Shown here one piece after another: positions 22,095 through 34,473 of a DNA stretch of 64,000 bases. The stretch's first letter is position 1. Each line of letters starts with the position of its first letter. Below the pieces are notes generated by a model that was not told where the DNA came from, searched no databases, and saw nothing but the letters and a program-made list of their open reading frames with translations. The position numbers and the translations under genes were made by a program. Source of the DNA: Steinernema hermaphroditum (lineage: Eukaryota > Nematoda > Chromadorea > Rhabditida > Steinernematidae); NCBI GenBank assembly GCA_030435675.1, contig CM059624.1, positions 3,868,769 to 3,932,768 of the forward strand, written 5' to 3'.

Positions 22095-24012
22095 TCAATA
22101 TCCGACGATCACCATGACGGGGACTTGTACGTTCTTGGTTCCAAAGCAATAGGAACCGCGTAGTTCAGCTTCTATGATTCCACCAACGAGACTGTTTGGA
22201 GTCCCTGACGAATCCAGGGCCAGTGCAACATCAGCGCTGGTCCATTTCGGATTTTGAACCTTTTGGTTGTTTGTCAGCCAGAAGTAGAAAAGCTTGTGGT
22301 TGAGAGCTTTAGTTTCCTCTACCGCGGGTTTGAAGGCAGCCGATACGGGTGCTATGTAGTTCCAAAGTTGCAGGCACGATCCTCTAAATATGAAATGAGT
22401 GACGCTGCATGATAAACACTTACGAGATATCTGACATTGCTAAACGTGTCCTCAATTTGATTCGTGTTGTTCCAGTAGAACTTCTTATTATGGATGTACG
22501 TTTCGTTACCCTCTTCGCCAAACGTCGATTTGTAAATAAGGACATAGGCACTCTTCCCCTCCCATCTGAAGAAAACCGCGCGTGGGTCCTCCTCTATCCC
22601 CGGAGTGTAGGCGAAAGAATCGTTGAAGATGAGCACTCCGAAACGGTGAACTTCCTTCATGGGCCAGTGAGAATGACCGTAGTTCTCGTCCAAGAATGCC
22701 TTCAGACGCAAGGCCGAATAATCTTTCGACGTATTATTGAATTCATCAGCGGACAGAAACTTCTTTGCTCCAGAAAGGAGTCCACTCTTCCACCATCCGG
22801 CCTGAAGAAGGCCAAAATGAGCGAGTTCGATATGGTGACTAACCGCCTGCAGTTTCACTCCATCGGCCAAAACTGCTTCAAGCGAAGGAATCCTTTGATG
22901 GCTTCTCCAAATTTCATCTTTGCCCCAGTGCTTAACCACGCCATCTTCAGTACCAAAGACGCAGCGAATATTCATCATGAGCAGCTGCAGAGGATTATTA
23001 GATGCAAAGGACAAAAGAAAGCTGACCGCTTCAAAATACAGCCTGCGAATCATTACTTGGAAATTCGTGTAGGCGCTTAAACTGTAATGCGCGCGCTTAA
23101 GGAATTCCTCATTGTCGTGGTATCCAGTTAGGAATAGGGCAACCTTCTGAAAAAATCACTCGAATGAATATTCTTGAATCAGCGACATCACCGCTGTTTC
23201 AAATGCGCCGCCTGCTCCATGAAGAAACATCGACTTGTATATTCTAAATGAAATAGGTTCGTCGAAAACGGGCGGATAGTTCTTCATCATCGAAAGCAGG
23301 TCGTCTTGTCTCCTCGTTCGAGTAGATGGCGCCGGCATGATGTGCTTGAATAGAGCAACGCGGTAATGGTTGGCGTGTTCGACGACGTGCTAAAATTCAT
23401 CTTTCGTTTGGAATTATCGTTTATGTAGTGGAGAGCGATCGCTTTTCACCTCTCCACTTTGGTGCGAGTCGGTCACCTTTCGCCTTCCTCCTTTAGTGCC
23501 TGCAGAGCCACATATGTCCCAACCCACCAATGCAGATGAGTTCCAACTCTTAGCACAACCTTTTCTTGGGCATCCCTTTCCATTCAGTGTGCTCACCACA
23601 ACTTACACTGTCTAAGTACCTCTTTTCCACAAAAGGTTCTACAGCTTCATAGCTGGCATTGATAGCTTCACTCAACTTCCATATAGCAGTCCGCAATTTG
23701 ACGTGCTCCTCGCGCACTTCATTGGTCTCGTGTTGCCTCGAACATATGGTCATGCAGATTAGACACCATTACCTGGATAGTCGATGGGTATTCATAAATA
23801 GCACGCGCCAAGTTCTTGAAGACATCGGACGGAGGAAATATATTAGCATCTGCAGACAGAGCCTTCTCATACCACTCAGTACCACTTCGAAAGGTATCGA
23901 GAAAATATTGCGAAGTGAGATTTGAGACTCTGAGACCATCTCGGACTCTTTTCGGCGCCGAGGAAGCGATCAAAAGAAAAACAGTGACAAATATCGGCAA
24001 GTTCAACCACAT
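22095..24012 (-). CDS. E-family secreted protein, copy E1 (frame offset before last exon)
   Basis: Exons: 24012-23773, 23726-23607, 23344-23192, 23146-23027, 22984-22844, 22801-22424, 22383-22095. It shares the exon plan of E2, E3, E5 and E6. N-terminal signal peptide MWLNLPIFVTVFLLIASSA. The core (HRFGVLIFNDSFAY, then YVLIYKSTFGEEGN) is intact. Exon 6 is 378 nt, a multiple of three, whereas all other copies end this exon in phase 2. Joined as annotated, the conserved C-terminal domain (WTSADV...; ends VIVGY) is out of frame and translation stops about 24 codons in, although the domain is itself open in the correct frame. Either the copy is a recent pseudogene, or one base is wrong. The family function is unknown to me. 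Confidence 0.75.
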
Positions 24013-24276
24013 TACGTCCACGACTTGCCGAGTGCAGCAAACGTTTAAGTATCACTCACGTTTGTTTATACCTCCAAAAATCAACAGAAAAAATGTTTGA
24101 AATGTGAATACTGTTTAGACGGCCTCTATCGGGTGGCGAAACAAAGCTTGCATTTATTTTTCAGTGTCACACGCAGAACGTCACATTCTCCTACTTCGTT
24201 TAAACCGAAGCAGGCAACACACCTCATAATCCCTCGATCATTAAACAACAAGACGAGTGCATAGATTCATGTAATG

Positions 24277-27200
24277 CTAGTATCCAACATAAACCACGAA
24301 AGGGTTTTCATAGGAATGATGAGAATTGCATTTCTTGTCAATTATTATACACGTTCCTATCGATGATGTTAGTCCATTGCCACCTTGGAAATTATCGCCA
24401 TAATCGTCATCATCGATCCAAAGATTTTTGGTTTCCATCTGCACCAACACGAAGTAGAAGAGATTGCTGTTCAATTCTTGAGCTTTGTGGTATTCCAGTT
24501 TCATGGTTTCGACTACGTCTACTGATCGATAAGGCCATTTACGTGGACACAACGACCTGAAACGTTATGGAGATGAAAAAAAAATTTCTTGTAAAGTTTC
24601 AGGAAAAAATAATGCGAAAGAGTCCAGGAGGTCCAGGAGGAAGAGAATAGAGAAAAAAAGAAAAACTTACTCTTTCATATCCTCGAAAATCCCGGTAACA
24701 TTCTTGAAGTTTGCGTTATGAAAATTAACGTTGCTGACGAAGGTTGAGTTGTCCTCAGCAAATGACGACTTATAAATAAGGACGTAAGAGCTCTTCGCCT
24801 CCCATTTGAAAAGTGCTACGCGGTTGTCCGCCTCAATTGCGACCGGAAGGTATGTCAGCTTTTCGTCGAAGATTACGACGCCGAAAACCTTCACGAATTT
24901 TGTTGAATTGGAGCGGCCGTAGTTCAAGTCCAGGTGTCTCTTCAGATTGGCAGCGTAACCCTCCCTATCGTTCTTCCTTAGAGTTTGAAGAAAGGCCTTC
25001 GCTCCAGAAATGATCCCATCTTTCCACCAAGTCGCCTGAAACAGTTTCTAATTCGAATGAAGAGAGTGCAGCTGGTTACTTCTCGATGCGAGGCTCTTTT
25101 GTCCAATACGTCGTTCACCGATTTTATCAATGAATATGCATTACTTATCTGAGCTGCATCATAGGAATCAAGGGTTCGATGATAACTGGCATATTCAAAG
25201 CAGAGCACAGCATGCGTCATCTGAAAGGAGTAGATTATTTGCACAAAAACGTTAATAGAAAAGTTAACTTTTTTGAAACAATTTTTGTAAGCATTGCGAC
25301 ATTTGTACAATTTGAATGAGAAACAAACGCTGTCGAATTAAGAATTAATGATTTGAAAGACAACCAAAGACAGCGAGCTGCGGAGACGAAAACAATTCCT
25401 GATTGATACAAGAAATGATACAAGCACACGCCGGCATATCTCAACCTGATCCGCGTCTGGCACTTGGAAGCTTTCCTTTGTCAGTTGGCCGGGTGGTCCG
25501 AGCCGACTCGGCTGTATACTGTGGACACATTGTCGTCTGCTACCGCTTCCCGCTAACGATCGTATTTTTGCCTAGTATATATGGTCGGACCCGGCTTGAG
25601 CTCATTTGGCATTAGGGTTATCGAATATTGGAAAATCTTCGAATATTCGATATTAGAAGATCCTCGAATATTAGATTCGATTCGATATTCGTAAAAAGTC
25701 GAATTATTTGATTCAACAACCCTATTTGGCATCTATGCTATCCGCACATTATCCTTTTTTGAAACTATTTGTAGTGCTTCGACACATTTCTTCGCAGTTT
25801 GTGTTGTTTATTTGTAATTTGTTGATGTTGCTTACAAGTATGAAATTTCTTACCAAAGCGGCTTCAATGGATTTGGCTGAGCTGCTGAAGATTTCATACT
25901 TCCATAAACTGAAGTGCGTATCCTCCAGAAAGTCGTTAGCGTAGTTAACACTGGTGAAAAACCGGAACATTCTCTGAAAAAGAATACATTTTTACATACC
26001 ACGAAGATCTCTACACCTCGATAATCACGATAGGTGGCTGCTCGTCGCATACTCGCAGAAATCTCTGCGTATCAGGATGACGTAGATCTTTCATTATGAA
26101 GTTTTTGCTTGCATAAGACAGGACGTCCAGCGGTCCAACAAAATGCTGAAATTAACCGGAATGGAATGTCATCTAGAATATGCGAGATTCGAAAAATGTC
26201 TTAAATTATACGATTCTACAGGGTGACATAACAGTTTGGAAACCGTTTTTCGTTTTAAGTTTTCTCTACATTTCTACAGTTTTACAGCTTTCAAAATGCA
26301 ACAGCCGTATTCAGCATTTACTAGTGCAGTGTATACTGTATCATTGATATTCGTTTCTGTATTCCACAAAAACTTATGGCTCATGAATGAGTGCCGAGTC
26401 GCCGAGTCAAGTTGCGTTTTTAATGCGTTTTTGGAGGAATTTGCGCCACTGGGTAGAATCTCCTCACTTCTATCGAGAAGAATGTTAAAGTGAGCGCCAA
26501 AGTGTACTAGAAGATAATATACCAGAGTTTTAGCACCTGCAGCGAAATATACAGGGACTACTGCTCTACATGCGAAAAATGGGCGTTCATGTAAGACAAG
26601 GCAGTTCATTGCGGTCCTGCTCATTGCGCTCATTCATCAATCGACGTGTGTGGTCCCTTGTTTCCGAGGATTTGGGACAAAGATGTTTGACCCTATAACA
26701 ATCCTGATCTCAACCCGATGGATTATTCAATTTAGAGTGTCATGGGTGAAAAGCTCTCGCGAACACGATGCCATTCAACAAATGACCTGAAGCGTTAAAT
26801 GAAAAGGATTTAGGACGATATTTCGCAAGAAACCTGTGCGAAAATTGTCGGAAATTTTTGGAAAAATATTCGTGCCTCTATCTTAGCCTAGGCTTCGCGC
26901 TTCAAACTGAGTCTTTGTTATGTTGTCCGCCATTGACCGCTCTCTAGAACATGTCGTTCGGTTTCTTCATTCGAAAGAAATTTCAATGAAATATTGACTG
27001 TTGAATGCGTTTCCAAACTTTTATGTCACCCTGTATTAGCTATCCCTACTCGTCAGGAAGAACATATTAAATTTTCGGCATAACGCATTCGATAATGAAG
27101 GAACGAAGTGAGTATGAAGGTAATCGGGAATTCTTGAAGTGTCAGTACCAAACTAAAGTTTGTTAGTTTCTTTCGGAGAACTAACACTCAGTTGGTGAAA

Positions 27201-28056
27201 ATTACTAAGATTGTCGAAGAAATTTTATGCCGAACTATCCAAAGACACTGATTTCGGTGGTGAAGTTTCAGTGTAAATGGGCCAACCATGGCGCATTTCT
27301 CCCCATTGTTCGATCATAGTCGTCAGATATGTAACACACCAAAGCCGTATTTTTTGTCAATCTTTGCGCCAAGGTGATAATGCCGAAATTAGTCCGAAAA
27401 ATTTCAATCGAGAACAACGTGCGCTACAAAAAGTAAGTATAAAATTATCGGCCAGTCTGCGAGTGCAGACGAACTCGTTCTGAATCTGACAACAAGTCCG
27501 GATTCAATCGGAACTCGTCAATCGAATCCCAAATTTTGGATTAATTTCTCCTAAGCACTATTCTTACGATAAATGATACTAAGAAACAAAAATTCCTAAC
27601 TAGAAAGTGCTTACAACGTCGAAATGCAATCGCTCCATCAGAAGTACGATCCGTTTTTGACCATCGCTGACAAATTGATGAAGCGACGACATCGCTTTTT
27701 GAAGATTCCCGACTTCCTTGGTAATGTCCTTCGTCTAAAATACTCGAATGGCGGCTGACATTCACGATGAGCGTTACCTCTCCAAATGTAGGTATCAGAA
27801 ATAAAGCCTCAGCTAGACCATTGAACACAGCAAGAGGGGGAAATGCAGCAGCCAATCCGGACGTCGCCTTCGTGAACACCTCTACACCTTTCTGGATTTT
27901 TTCAAGTGCTTCACCATTTGTCAGGCCTTCCGTGTCGTTGACGAAAATGGCTGAAGAATTCGAGTGATCGGTGAGCAGCTCCAAAGCGGGAGCCTGGTAG
28001 CAGAAAGCCGTCCAAATAGGACCGGCTAACAGTGCGATGGAAACGCTCCACCACAT
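24277..28056 (-). CDS. E-family secreted protein, copy E2
   Basis: Exons: 28056-27778, 27734-27615, 26145-26017, 25973-25854, 25220-25080, 25035-24671, 24556-24277; sum 1434 nt, 477 aa, open throughout. Signal peptide MWWSVSIALLAGPIWTAFC. Exon 1 has the family pattern 'aaFPPlxxFxxLAxALFLIPTF'. Exons 2-5 encode mostly alpha-helical sequence. Exon 6 holds the WWKDGI...FGVVIFDEKL...YVLIYKSSF core. The last exon is diverged, with an acidic insert (WIDDDDYGDN), and ends VVYVGY. Intron 2 (27614-26146) contains a whole mariner-derived element and intron 4 contains the palindromic repeat, so the gene is stretched to 3.8 kb but remains intact. No homologous family is recognised. Confidence 0.78.
25610..25730. 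repeat. Palindromic TTCGAATATTCG-type repeat in intron 4 of E2
   Basis: Third copy of the repeat at 10085-10240. It starts AGGGTTATCGAATATTGG and ends TCAACAACCCTATTTGG, so AGGGTT / AACCCT form short inverted ends. Confidence 0.7.
26219..27035 (+). mobile_element. Mariner-type element with dead transposase, in intron 2 of E2
   Basis: Termini TACAGGGTGACATAACAGTT and, inverted, at 27003-27035 (TTTATGTCACCCTGTA). The plus strand around 26690-26890 reads PDLNPMDYSI, stop, VMGEKLSRTRCHSTNDLK, then NFWKNIRASILA: the C-terminal catalytic part of a mariner transposase with at least three in-frame stops. At 817 bp it is an internally deleted copy. Confidence 0.85.
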
Positions 28057-28317
28057 TCTTAAAAAGGACTTTCAGTTCCGAAAAGAACACACGAATATAT
28101 CCTCAAATGCTGAGAATGCTGATGCGATAAATGAGTTCACGGTGAACGACAACAGAAAACCATCACAAAGAAGCTATTTAAATCTTTATATGTCATGAAA
28201 GGTTTAATTTAGAGTGAAATCTTCCGCAAAACACTAAAAACTTCTAGGGTGAGTGTCGTGGCTTCCCATCTGTTTACAGTTTTAGAGCGCGAACTTCTTT
28301 TTACGAAATATAGTCTG

Positions 28318-28447
28318 ACACCGACTGAAAATGTTGATCTTCACCCAAAAGGATCTTAGTATAACTCATTCTTTGAGACATGCTCTGTAACAACATTTGA
28401 TGAAACGTGTCGCATACGTTTGGGTGAACATCAACACTTTCAGTCGG
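28318..28447. repeat. 130-bp inverted repeat (hairpin-type MITE)
   Basis: ACCGACTGAAAATGTTGATC...TTCACCCA at the left and TGGGTGAACATCAACACTTT...CAGTCGGT at the right are inverted copies around a loop of about 75 bp. Confidence 0.7.
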
Positions 28448-28471
28448 TTATAAATGACAACAAAGGATGAT

Positions 28472-28813
28472 ATTGGGTTGGAAAGTTGAAAATGTCCCAT
28501 TAACGATAGGTGCATTCTGCAGGTAAGACCAAAGGATGCTCGTGGTTAAAAGTGGTCACCGTCAATCACACAATGATACCATAGGAAGTCCAAACATCAC
28601 TTCGCTTTTTGCAATTTGCATGTAACAAATTTTTCGTCATATGATATAAATGAGTAACAAATTATAGTTGACGCATGGATGAGGGATGGCCATTATCGAC
28701 CGAGGCGCGCGCATGAGCGGCGAAAACAACCCGCCCACTGGCTTTGCAAACAGACCAGAGAGGTTGAGAATAAACGCGAATCGAAAATGCGACATTTTCA
28801 ACTTTCCAACCTA
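28472..28813. mobile_element. Mariner-type MITE with TTGGGTTGG termini
   Basis: Left TTGGGTTGGAAAGTTGAAAA, right GACATTTTCAACTTTCCAAC, inverted copies flanked by TA. The interior (about 28505-28600) resembles 53075-53180 (AGGTGCATTC...GGTAAGA, ATACCATAGGAAG). No open transposase. Confidence 0.75.
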
Positions 28814-30222
28814 ATAGAACGGCAAAATAATAATGTTTGGCAACACCTACAGCTACTTCGCTTACAAGGTGTAATGTGTTAGTTAACTAGTTTAGACATA
28901 CAGACTACTTTTTCTTTCTTCTCGAGATAACAGACATTTGGCTTCGCTTTGCATGAATAGCTAGTTTACCTCGAACTCATAATTTTGATTTGTAATCTTG
29001 AACGCTCAGATCTGGCGCCTAATATGTTCTCAATCACAGTTTTGCGTACTTAATGTGGTGTGCAATTCGGTGCCTGAACATTTGCGTTGGAGTGTTAAAG
29101 TGTTGGAGGACAAAAAAGCTTTTTGCACACAAGGACACTGGTAACATGGCACGCTACAAAGTTGATTTTCGAAAATAGTAAAACAAGATGAGCACTCCTA
29201 ACTGTAGAACTCTCACTGTAGTGAAACATTATGATAACTTAGGAAGATACTTAGATCACCTGAAGACTCCGATCGCTCAAAGTTGTTTGAAAGAAAATGA
29301 CATTTGAAAGAGGGACCAAAAAACTGTAGATTCGAACTTAGCCTGATAACTAGCTGTTGAAAAAGCCGATTTGGGAGTTAGAGAACGAAGAACGCTGAAA
29401 ACAGCGAGAAAACAAGCCACAGATGCAATCGAACGGGACCGTCCTCTTTTAAGCAGCCCTCTGAATCTATAAAAATTTACATAAAATGGCTTTGGTGAAG
29501 CTTCGTTGGCGAGGATAATGTGTTTTGAATATGGAATTACAGAGCACCTGTTTGCCGCAGAGGCCGCTTTATTGGATCTGAAGCAGTGCTAAACAAATCG
29601 ATCCACATGTTTTCACTAAACCGTCGCGCGGACAATTTTCTTCAGAAAAAATCATGAATTGCGCGAAAAACGTCTAACAGTGCCCGCATACAAGAACGTT
29701 GGAAGTGCTTCTTAGTCGGGGTCATTTCCAAGGTGCTGAGTGAGGATGAGGAGAATAAGAGGAATGTAGCAAATCCAATTGGAATTTGTTTTAACTCGTT
29801 ATTTTTCGCCTTTATTCTCACTCTGTACAGTCTTTTGTCACGTTTACTCATGCTTTTAATCATTCTTTTCTTTGTGTTTTCTTCAGCGTGTCGGTTTGAG
29901 AGTTTCTTGTTTCCCGTAAATCGTCGCCTGGCTGCCAGGTGACCCGCAACATCAGAGTTTTCGTAGTTTCGTGAACGTAAGTGCCAATGTGTCGTCACGA
30001 AGCTCCTTACCGCCAAGGAAGATAGACACCGACTTTACTCTAATTCGGCTCTTTTTGATCTTCGACAACGCCATGAATTTCTTGATACTCTCGATTGTGA
30101 CGGCGTAAGATCAAAATATATATCGTCAGTTTTCCTATGTTAACATGCATTTTAGTGCTATTTAATGAGCTTTGCTACAAATACATAACTTGGTAGATAT
30201 GCAGAGAAAAACAAGCGATCCG

Positions 30223-31861
30223 TCAAAGTCCCAACACGATTAGCACGGGTATCTTGACTTTCTTCACTCCGAAGCAAAAGGACGCAAGCGATTCAACCGC
30301 GATGGTAGTCCCGCTGAGCGCACTGGAGGTCCCATTAGAGCTCAAAGCAACCCCAACATCGGCATCTGTCCATTTTGTGTCCTCGATTTTGCTGTTCGTT
30401 GTAAACCAGAAGTAGAAGAGCTTATCGTTAAGAGTCATTGCAGCGGTCACTCTAGATTGTATCGCTGATGAGATGGTTGTAGTGTAATCCCAGAGATCAA
30501 GGCACGATCCCCTAAATGACGTGTTTAGGAATACGGTGGATCAAGAGTCGACACTTACGAGATGGTTTGCATGTCGAATGTGTCCTCAATTTGATTCGTG
30601 CTGTTCCAATAGAACTTCTTGTTATGGATGTACGTTTTGTTGCCCTCTTCGCCAAACGTCGATTTGTAAATGAGGACGTAGGCACTCTTCCCCTCCCATC
30701 TGAAGAAGACCACGCGTGGGTCCTCCTCTATCCCCGGAGTGTAGACGAAAGAATCGTTGAAGATGACCACTCCGAAACGATGAACTTCCTTCTCGGGCCA
30801 GTAAGAACGACCGTAGTTCTTGTCCAGGTGCTCCTTCAAGTTCGCCGCTGAGTTCTTCCAGCCACCCGAGAGATGTTCCTCCGAGAGAAATCGTCGAGCA
30901 GAGGCAACGACACCTTCCTTCCACCACATCGCCTAAATATGACCGATGTGAATTAACTGGACTGTAATGCCCACTTGTTGTTTCTCGGCCCCTTCAAGTA
31001 GTGTCCGCTCGATCGCCTTTGCTTTTGTAAACACGTCATTAATGTCGTCTTCGTGAAGTATCGCCACACTCTGGCTCATATATACAGGGTAAATGTATGA
31101 AAAAAAAGTCTGCAAGAGACCTGAAAGTGAACTGAAAGACAAAACGTGCCTACCAACTCGAAGTACACTCTTAGAATCGCGGATTGAAGGGACGTGTACA
31201 GAGCTGTGCTGTAATTTGAGTACATAAGGATGTCTTCGATCATCTGTCCGTTAATGCGGAACATCTGCAATTAGGACGATGCTTGGCCCATTTCAGTGTT
31301 TTCTCTCCTACTGTGGAGGCAACTTGAGGATTATCTTCCCTGGAAAACCAGTTGTTACCAGAAAGGGTTAAGCTAACCCGTAACCTGATGGCAGGATAAA
31401 ATAGTCGCTGCAAGTTAGAATAATGTGCAATTCAAGAAAATAGAATACTGAATGCTTACTTTTGACAGGTACGCGTAGTTTTGGAATGTCATTGGTGACA
31501 ATCTTTTCTCGTTATCTTCCATAACTTTTTCGAAGTTCATAACGGAATCTAGAAATTCGGCGACTTCTTTCTTCTTACTCGTCACATCAGGAGTCTAAGC
31601 GGGGAGAGTGACCTTTAGCACTGCACGGGGTGGAGTTACCTGATTCAGTAAGAAGAGAGCGCGCGCCAAGTTCTTGCAAACTGCAAGGGGTGGAAATATG
31701 AACGTTTCTCCCGAAGCAGCCTTCTTGTACCACTCGGTTCCATTCCTAACAGCGGCAAGAACGTCTTCATCAGAAAAGTTGTCCGGTCGGGGTGTAGAGC
31801 CACCATCAGATTTGGCCACCCAAAAAAGAACTACAAGGGTGATGAGGTGTCGCCGTTTCAT
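30223..31861 (-). CDS. E-family secreted protein, copy E3
   Basis: Exons: 31861-31640, 31594-31460, 31407-31312, 31264-31154, 31109-30975, 30932-30559, 30511-30223; sum 1362 nt, 453 aa, no stops. Signal peptide MKRRHLITLVVLFWVAKSDG, then the FPPLAVCKNLARALFLL helix, helical middle exons, and the core MWWKEGVV...HRFGVVIFNDSFVYTPG...YVLIYKSTFGEEGN. Last exon: KWTDADVGVALSSNG and a VLGL end with Cys residues kept in the family (GSCLDLW, SFCFG). Exon 6 is nearly identical in sequence to that of E1, more so than their N-terminal parts, suggesting local gene conversion. The transcript start region faces E4 across about 1.4 kb. Confidence 0.8.
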
Positions 31862-32457
31862 TATGCAGACCTCAGTGGTACAGTGACCCAAGCCTGGGTC
31901 AGCTGATTCCAAACGAACTTAAATATAGCATAGTCTTGTTTATGTTGCGCAAAAAAAACACTCGAAATTGTATCCAAAAGCCAAGGCGTCCAATTTCATT
32001 GTATCGCCCGACACTTTTTTGTTCCATCAAACGGTATGCGATTGCGGAACTAAAGTACAGGCTTAGGCAAAGTGAGGGCGGACGTTGTCTGGTTCCAAGT
32101 GACTCTTAACGGGCCTGTATTACCGTCATAAATCGAACGTACTGTAAATTTGAGATGGTCACAAATTCTGAACAAAACTTCCGATTAGAATGATTTGCGG
32201 ATGATACGTGACACGAAAGGCATGGACATGAACAAGAATGTAAGTGAGTTCTGCTTTCATTCGGCCAGTTATCGTCGTTAGCCTGTCAGTGCACTTCTAT
32301 TCAAGAGTGCGACCTGTGTTCTTGACAACTCTTAAATCTCAATACAAACAAGCGAAATCTTCAAACCGCTCGTTTGTTTATAATTTGCATTTACAATAAA
32401 AAACGGAGCGCAGCCACTGACGCTGTTTGTAATCGACCCTTTTATTCCATTTCGCTC
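31862..32457. other. Centre of the divergent E cluster
   Basis: Intergenic sequence between the minus-strand and plus-strand halves of the E cluster. It may contain the E3 promoter. No repeat or gene was recognised. Confidence 0.4.
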
Positions 32458-33199
32458 TGTTCCTCCACAGTTATTTAGAGGCTGTCTTTACCTTGAATTA
32501 CTGCAAGTCACAGTTATCGATGTGATATGGCTGAGATGCAAACTACCGATTATAATCATACTATTTATGTTGAGCAACATTTCAGAGGAGGATGCTGCTT
32601 TGGCCCTTACTTCGATGCCATCGTGCCCCGTAATCTCAGAATGATCACAAAGAGCCTAAAAGAAAGCCACGAGAGCCTCTTCCTCTTCTGGCTGACAACG
32701 GATGAAAAAGTCACCGTGTCGAGGAACTCCCGATTTAAATTTCTTTTCAAGACGAAGCAGGTGGATTTCCTCTGTTCCTCCACAGTTATTTAGAGGCTCT
32801 CTTTACCTTTAATTACTGTAAGTCACAGTTATCGATGTGATATGGCTGAGATGCAAACTACCGATTATAATCATACTATTTATGTTGAGCAACATTTCAG
32901 AGGAGGATGCTGCTTTGGCCCTTACTTCGATGCCATCGTGCCCCGTAATCTCAGAATGATCACAAAGAGCCTAAAAGAAAGCCACGAGAGCCTCTTCCTC
33001 TTCTGGCTGACAACGGATGAAAAAGTCACCGTGTCGAGGAACTCCCGATTTAAATTTCTTTTCAAGACGAAGCAGGTGGATTTCCTCTGTTCCTCCACAG
33101 TTATTTAGAGGCTCTCTTTACCTTTAATTACTGTAAGTCACAGTTATCGATGTGATATGGCTGAGATGCAAACTACCGATTATAATCATACTATTTATC
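32458..33199 (+). repeat. 315-bp tandem repeat carrying an E-family C-terminal exon
   Basis: Two full units and a third partial one start with TGTTCCTCCACAGTTATTTA (32459, 32774, 33089). Each full unit includes a short open frame and the acceptor plus first part of an E-family last exon (GGCCFGPYFDAIVPRNL, then SLFLFWLTTDEKV). Units 1 and 2 are almost identical, differing at a few bases near the start. The third unit runs into E4. These loose exons lack the upstream gene, so they are duplication debris. Confidence 0.85.
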
Positions 33200-33990
33200 T
33201 TCTCTTTCCTGGTTTAATACCTATTTCAGCTTATATTAGCCAATTCGTAAGCAGTATTGGCTTGAGGTGTGGCGGATTTTCGATTTTCGACGAGTTAGCT
33301 GCCCAGAAGCTGAAGAGCCAGTTGGACGAAACCGATGGTCGTTCGCATTGGCCCGAGCAGGAAGTCCATCGATTCGGCGTTCTGATCTTCAATGACACCT
33401 TGCTTTACCCACCACTAAAAGAAGATGACCCTAACGCAATAGTCTTGCTATGGAACGAGAAAGGTTCCATGACTTTCGTTTACAAGTCAACGTTTGGAAG
33501 TAACGGAAACGTAACTTATCTCGATAATCTGAAGTGCTTTGAAGAGAACATCGCAATAATAAATAACGCTTTGGGGAATGTGCTTCGGTGAGTGATTTCA
33601 AACGCTTTTCACATTCCGCCTTTCTATTCTTTGAGTCTACATAGCCTTCATATAGCTGATGTACCTCTATGGAGATTATTCTGCAGTGCGTTCTATCAAG
33701 AAACCGAAATTTCCAACTTCAAAAGCATTACGCACCAACACATTGTTTATCTTTCTATCCCTAAAAAGTCCTCCTGAAGCTGCATTACTGTCGATCAACA
33801 TTTCAGAGGAGGATGCTACTTTGGCCCTCACTTCGATGCCATCGTGCCCCGTGATCTGAGAATGATCACAAAGAGCCTAAAAGAAAGCCACGAGAGCCTC
33901 TTCCTCTTCTGGCTGACAACGGACGAAAAAGTCACCGTGTCGAGTAACTCCTGATTTAAATTTCTTTTCAAGAAGAAGCAGGTGGATCAT
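33191..33990 (+). pseudogene. E-family copy E4, N-terminally truncated
   Basis: Two exons remain: 33230-33587 with the core (HRFGVLIFNDTLLYPP, FVYKSTFGSNGN) and 33807-33954 with the start of the last exon (GGCYFGPHFDAIVPRDL, LFLFWLTTDEKV). A TGA at 33952-33954 replaces the CGA of the tandem-repeat copies. Homology continues (KWTEADIVRA) to about 34035. No signal-peptide or helical exons precede it; the tandem repeat sits there instead. Confidence 0.75.
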
Positions 33991-34473
33991 AAGTGGACCG
34001 AAGCTGACATTGTACGGGCCGTTTTTTAGGATCGTAAGACCCGGTATAACCTGTTTTTTTTTGATGGAGAAAGGAGTGTTTCCACTTATCATCATGGTTG
34101 GATTCTAAACCTCGCATGTTATTGATGTGAGATAAACTGCGTTTTAGCCATGATTTACTATGTGATTCCGATCATAAGAGGTTTCCTCTTGTTCCACAAG
34201 TAATAATGATTCTAAGTTCTTTAAATTTTGTATCTTTCACTGACCTTTTGATGAGAGGTTCAGGTTTGCTTTTCATAGCGAATCCGCGAGCCTCTCATCA
34301 CCGTTGCCTTCGTTTTTACGTGACCGTAACCGGGCAGCCCACCTTCGAAGCGTATTGTTGTTTCTTTCTAAGCATGCGCGAGATTGACTGTCATGTCTTG
34401 ACCGAGACCAATTACAATGTCTTGATTGACTTTTTCAGTTCCTAGCAGAGTTTGGAACTCAATTTCTGTAACC

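Larger units (their letters stand above)
28057..30222. other. Intergenic between E2 and E3
   Basis: Holds a hairpin repeat (28318-28447) and a mariner-type MITE (28472-28813). From 28814 to 30222 I see no gene, only short unsupported frames such as 29642-30016 (-). Confidence 0.45.

Noticed and set aside
29642..30016. 124-codon open frame on the minus strand
   Set aside because: Low-complexity, no conserved motif, no splice or trans-splice context.
32527..33108. Two identical 88-codon ORFs as separate small genes
   Set aside because: They are read-through of intergenic sequence plus an E-family exon within a 315-bp tandem repeat.
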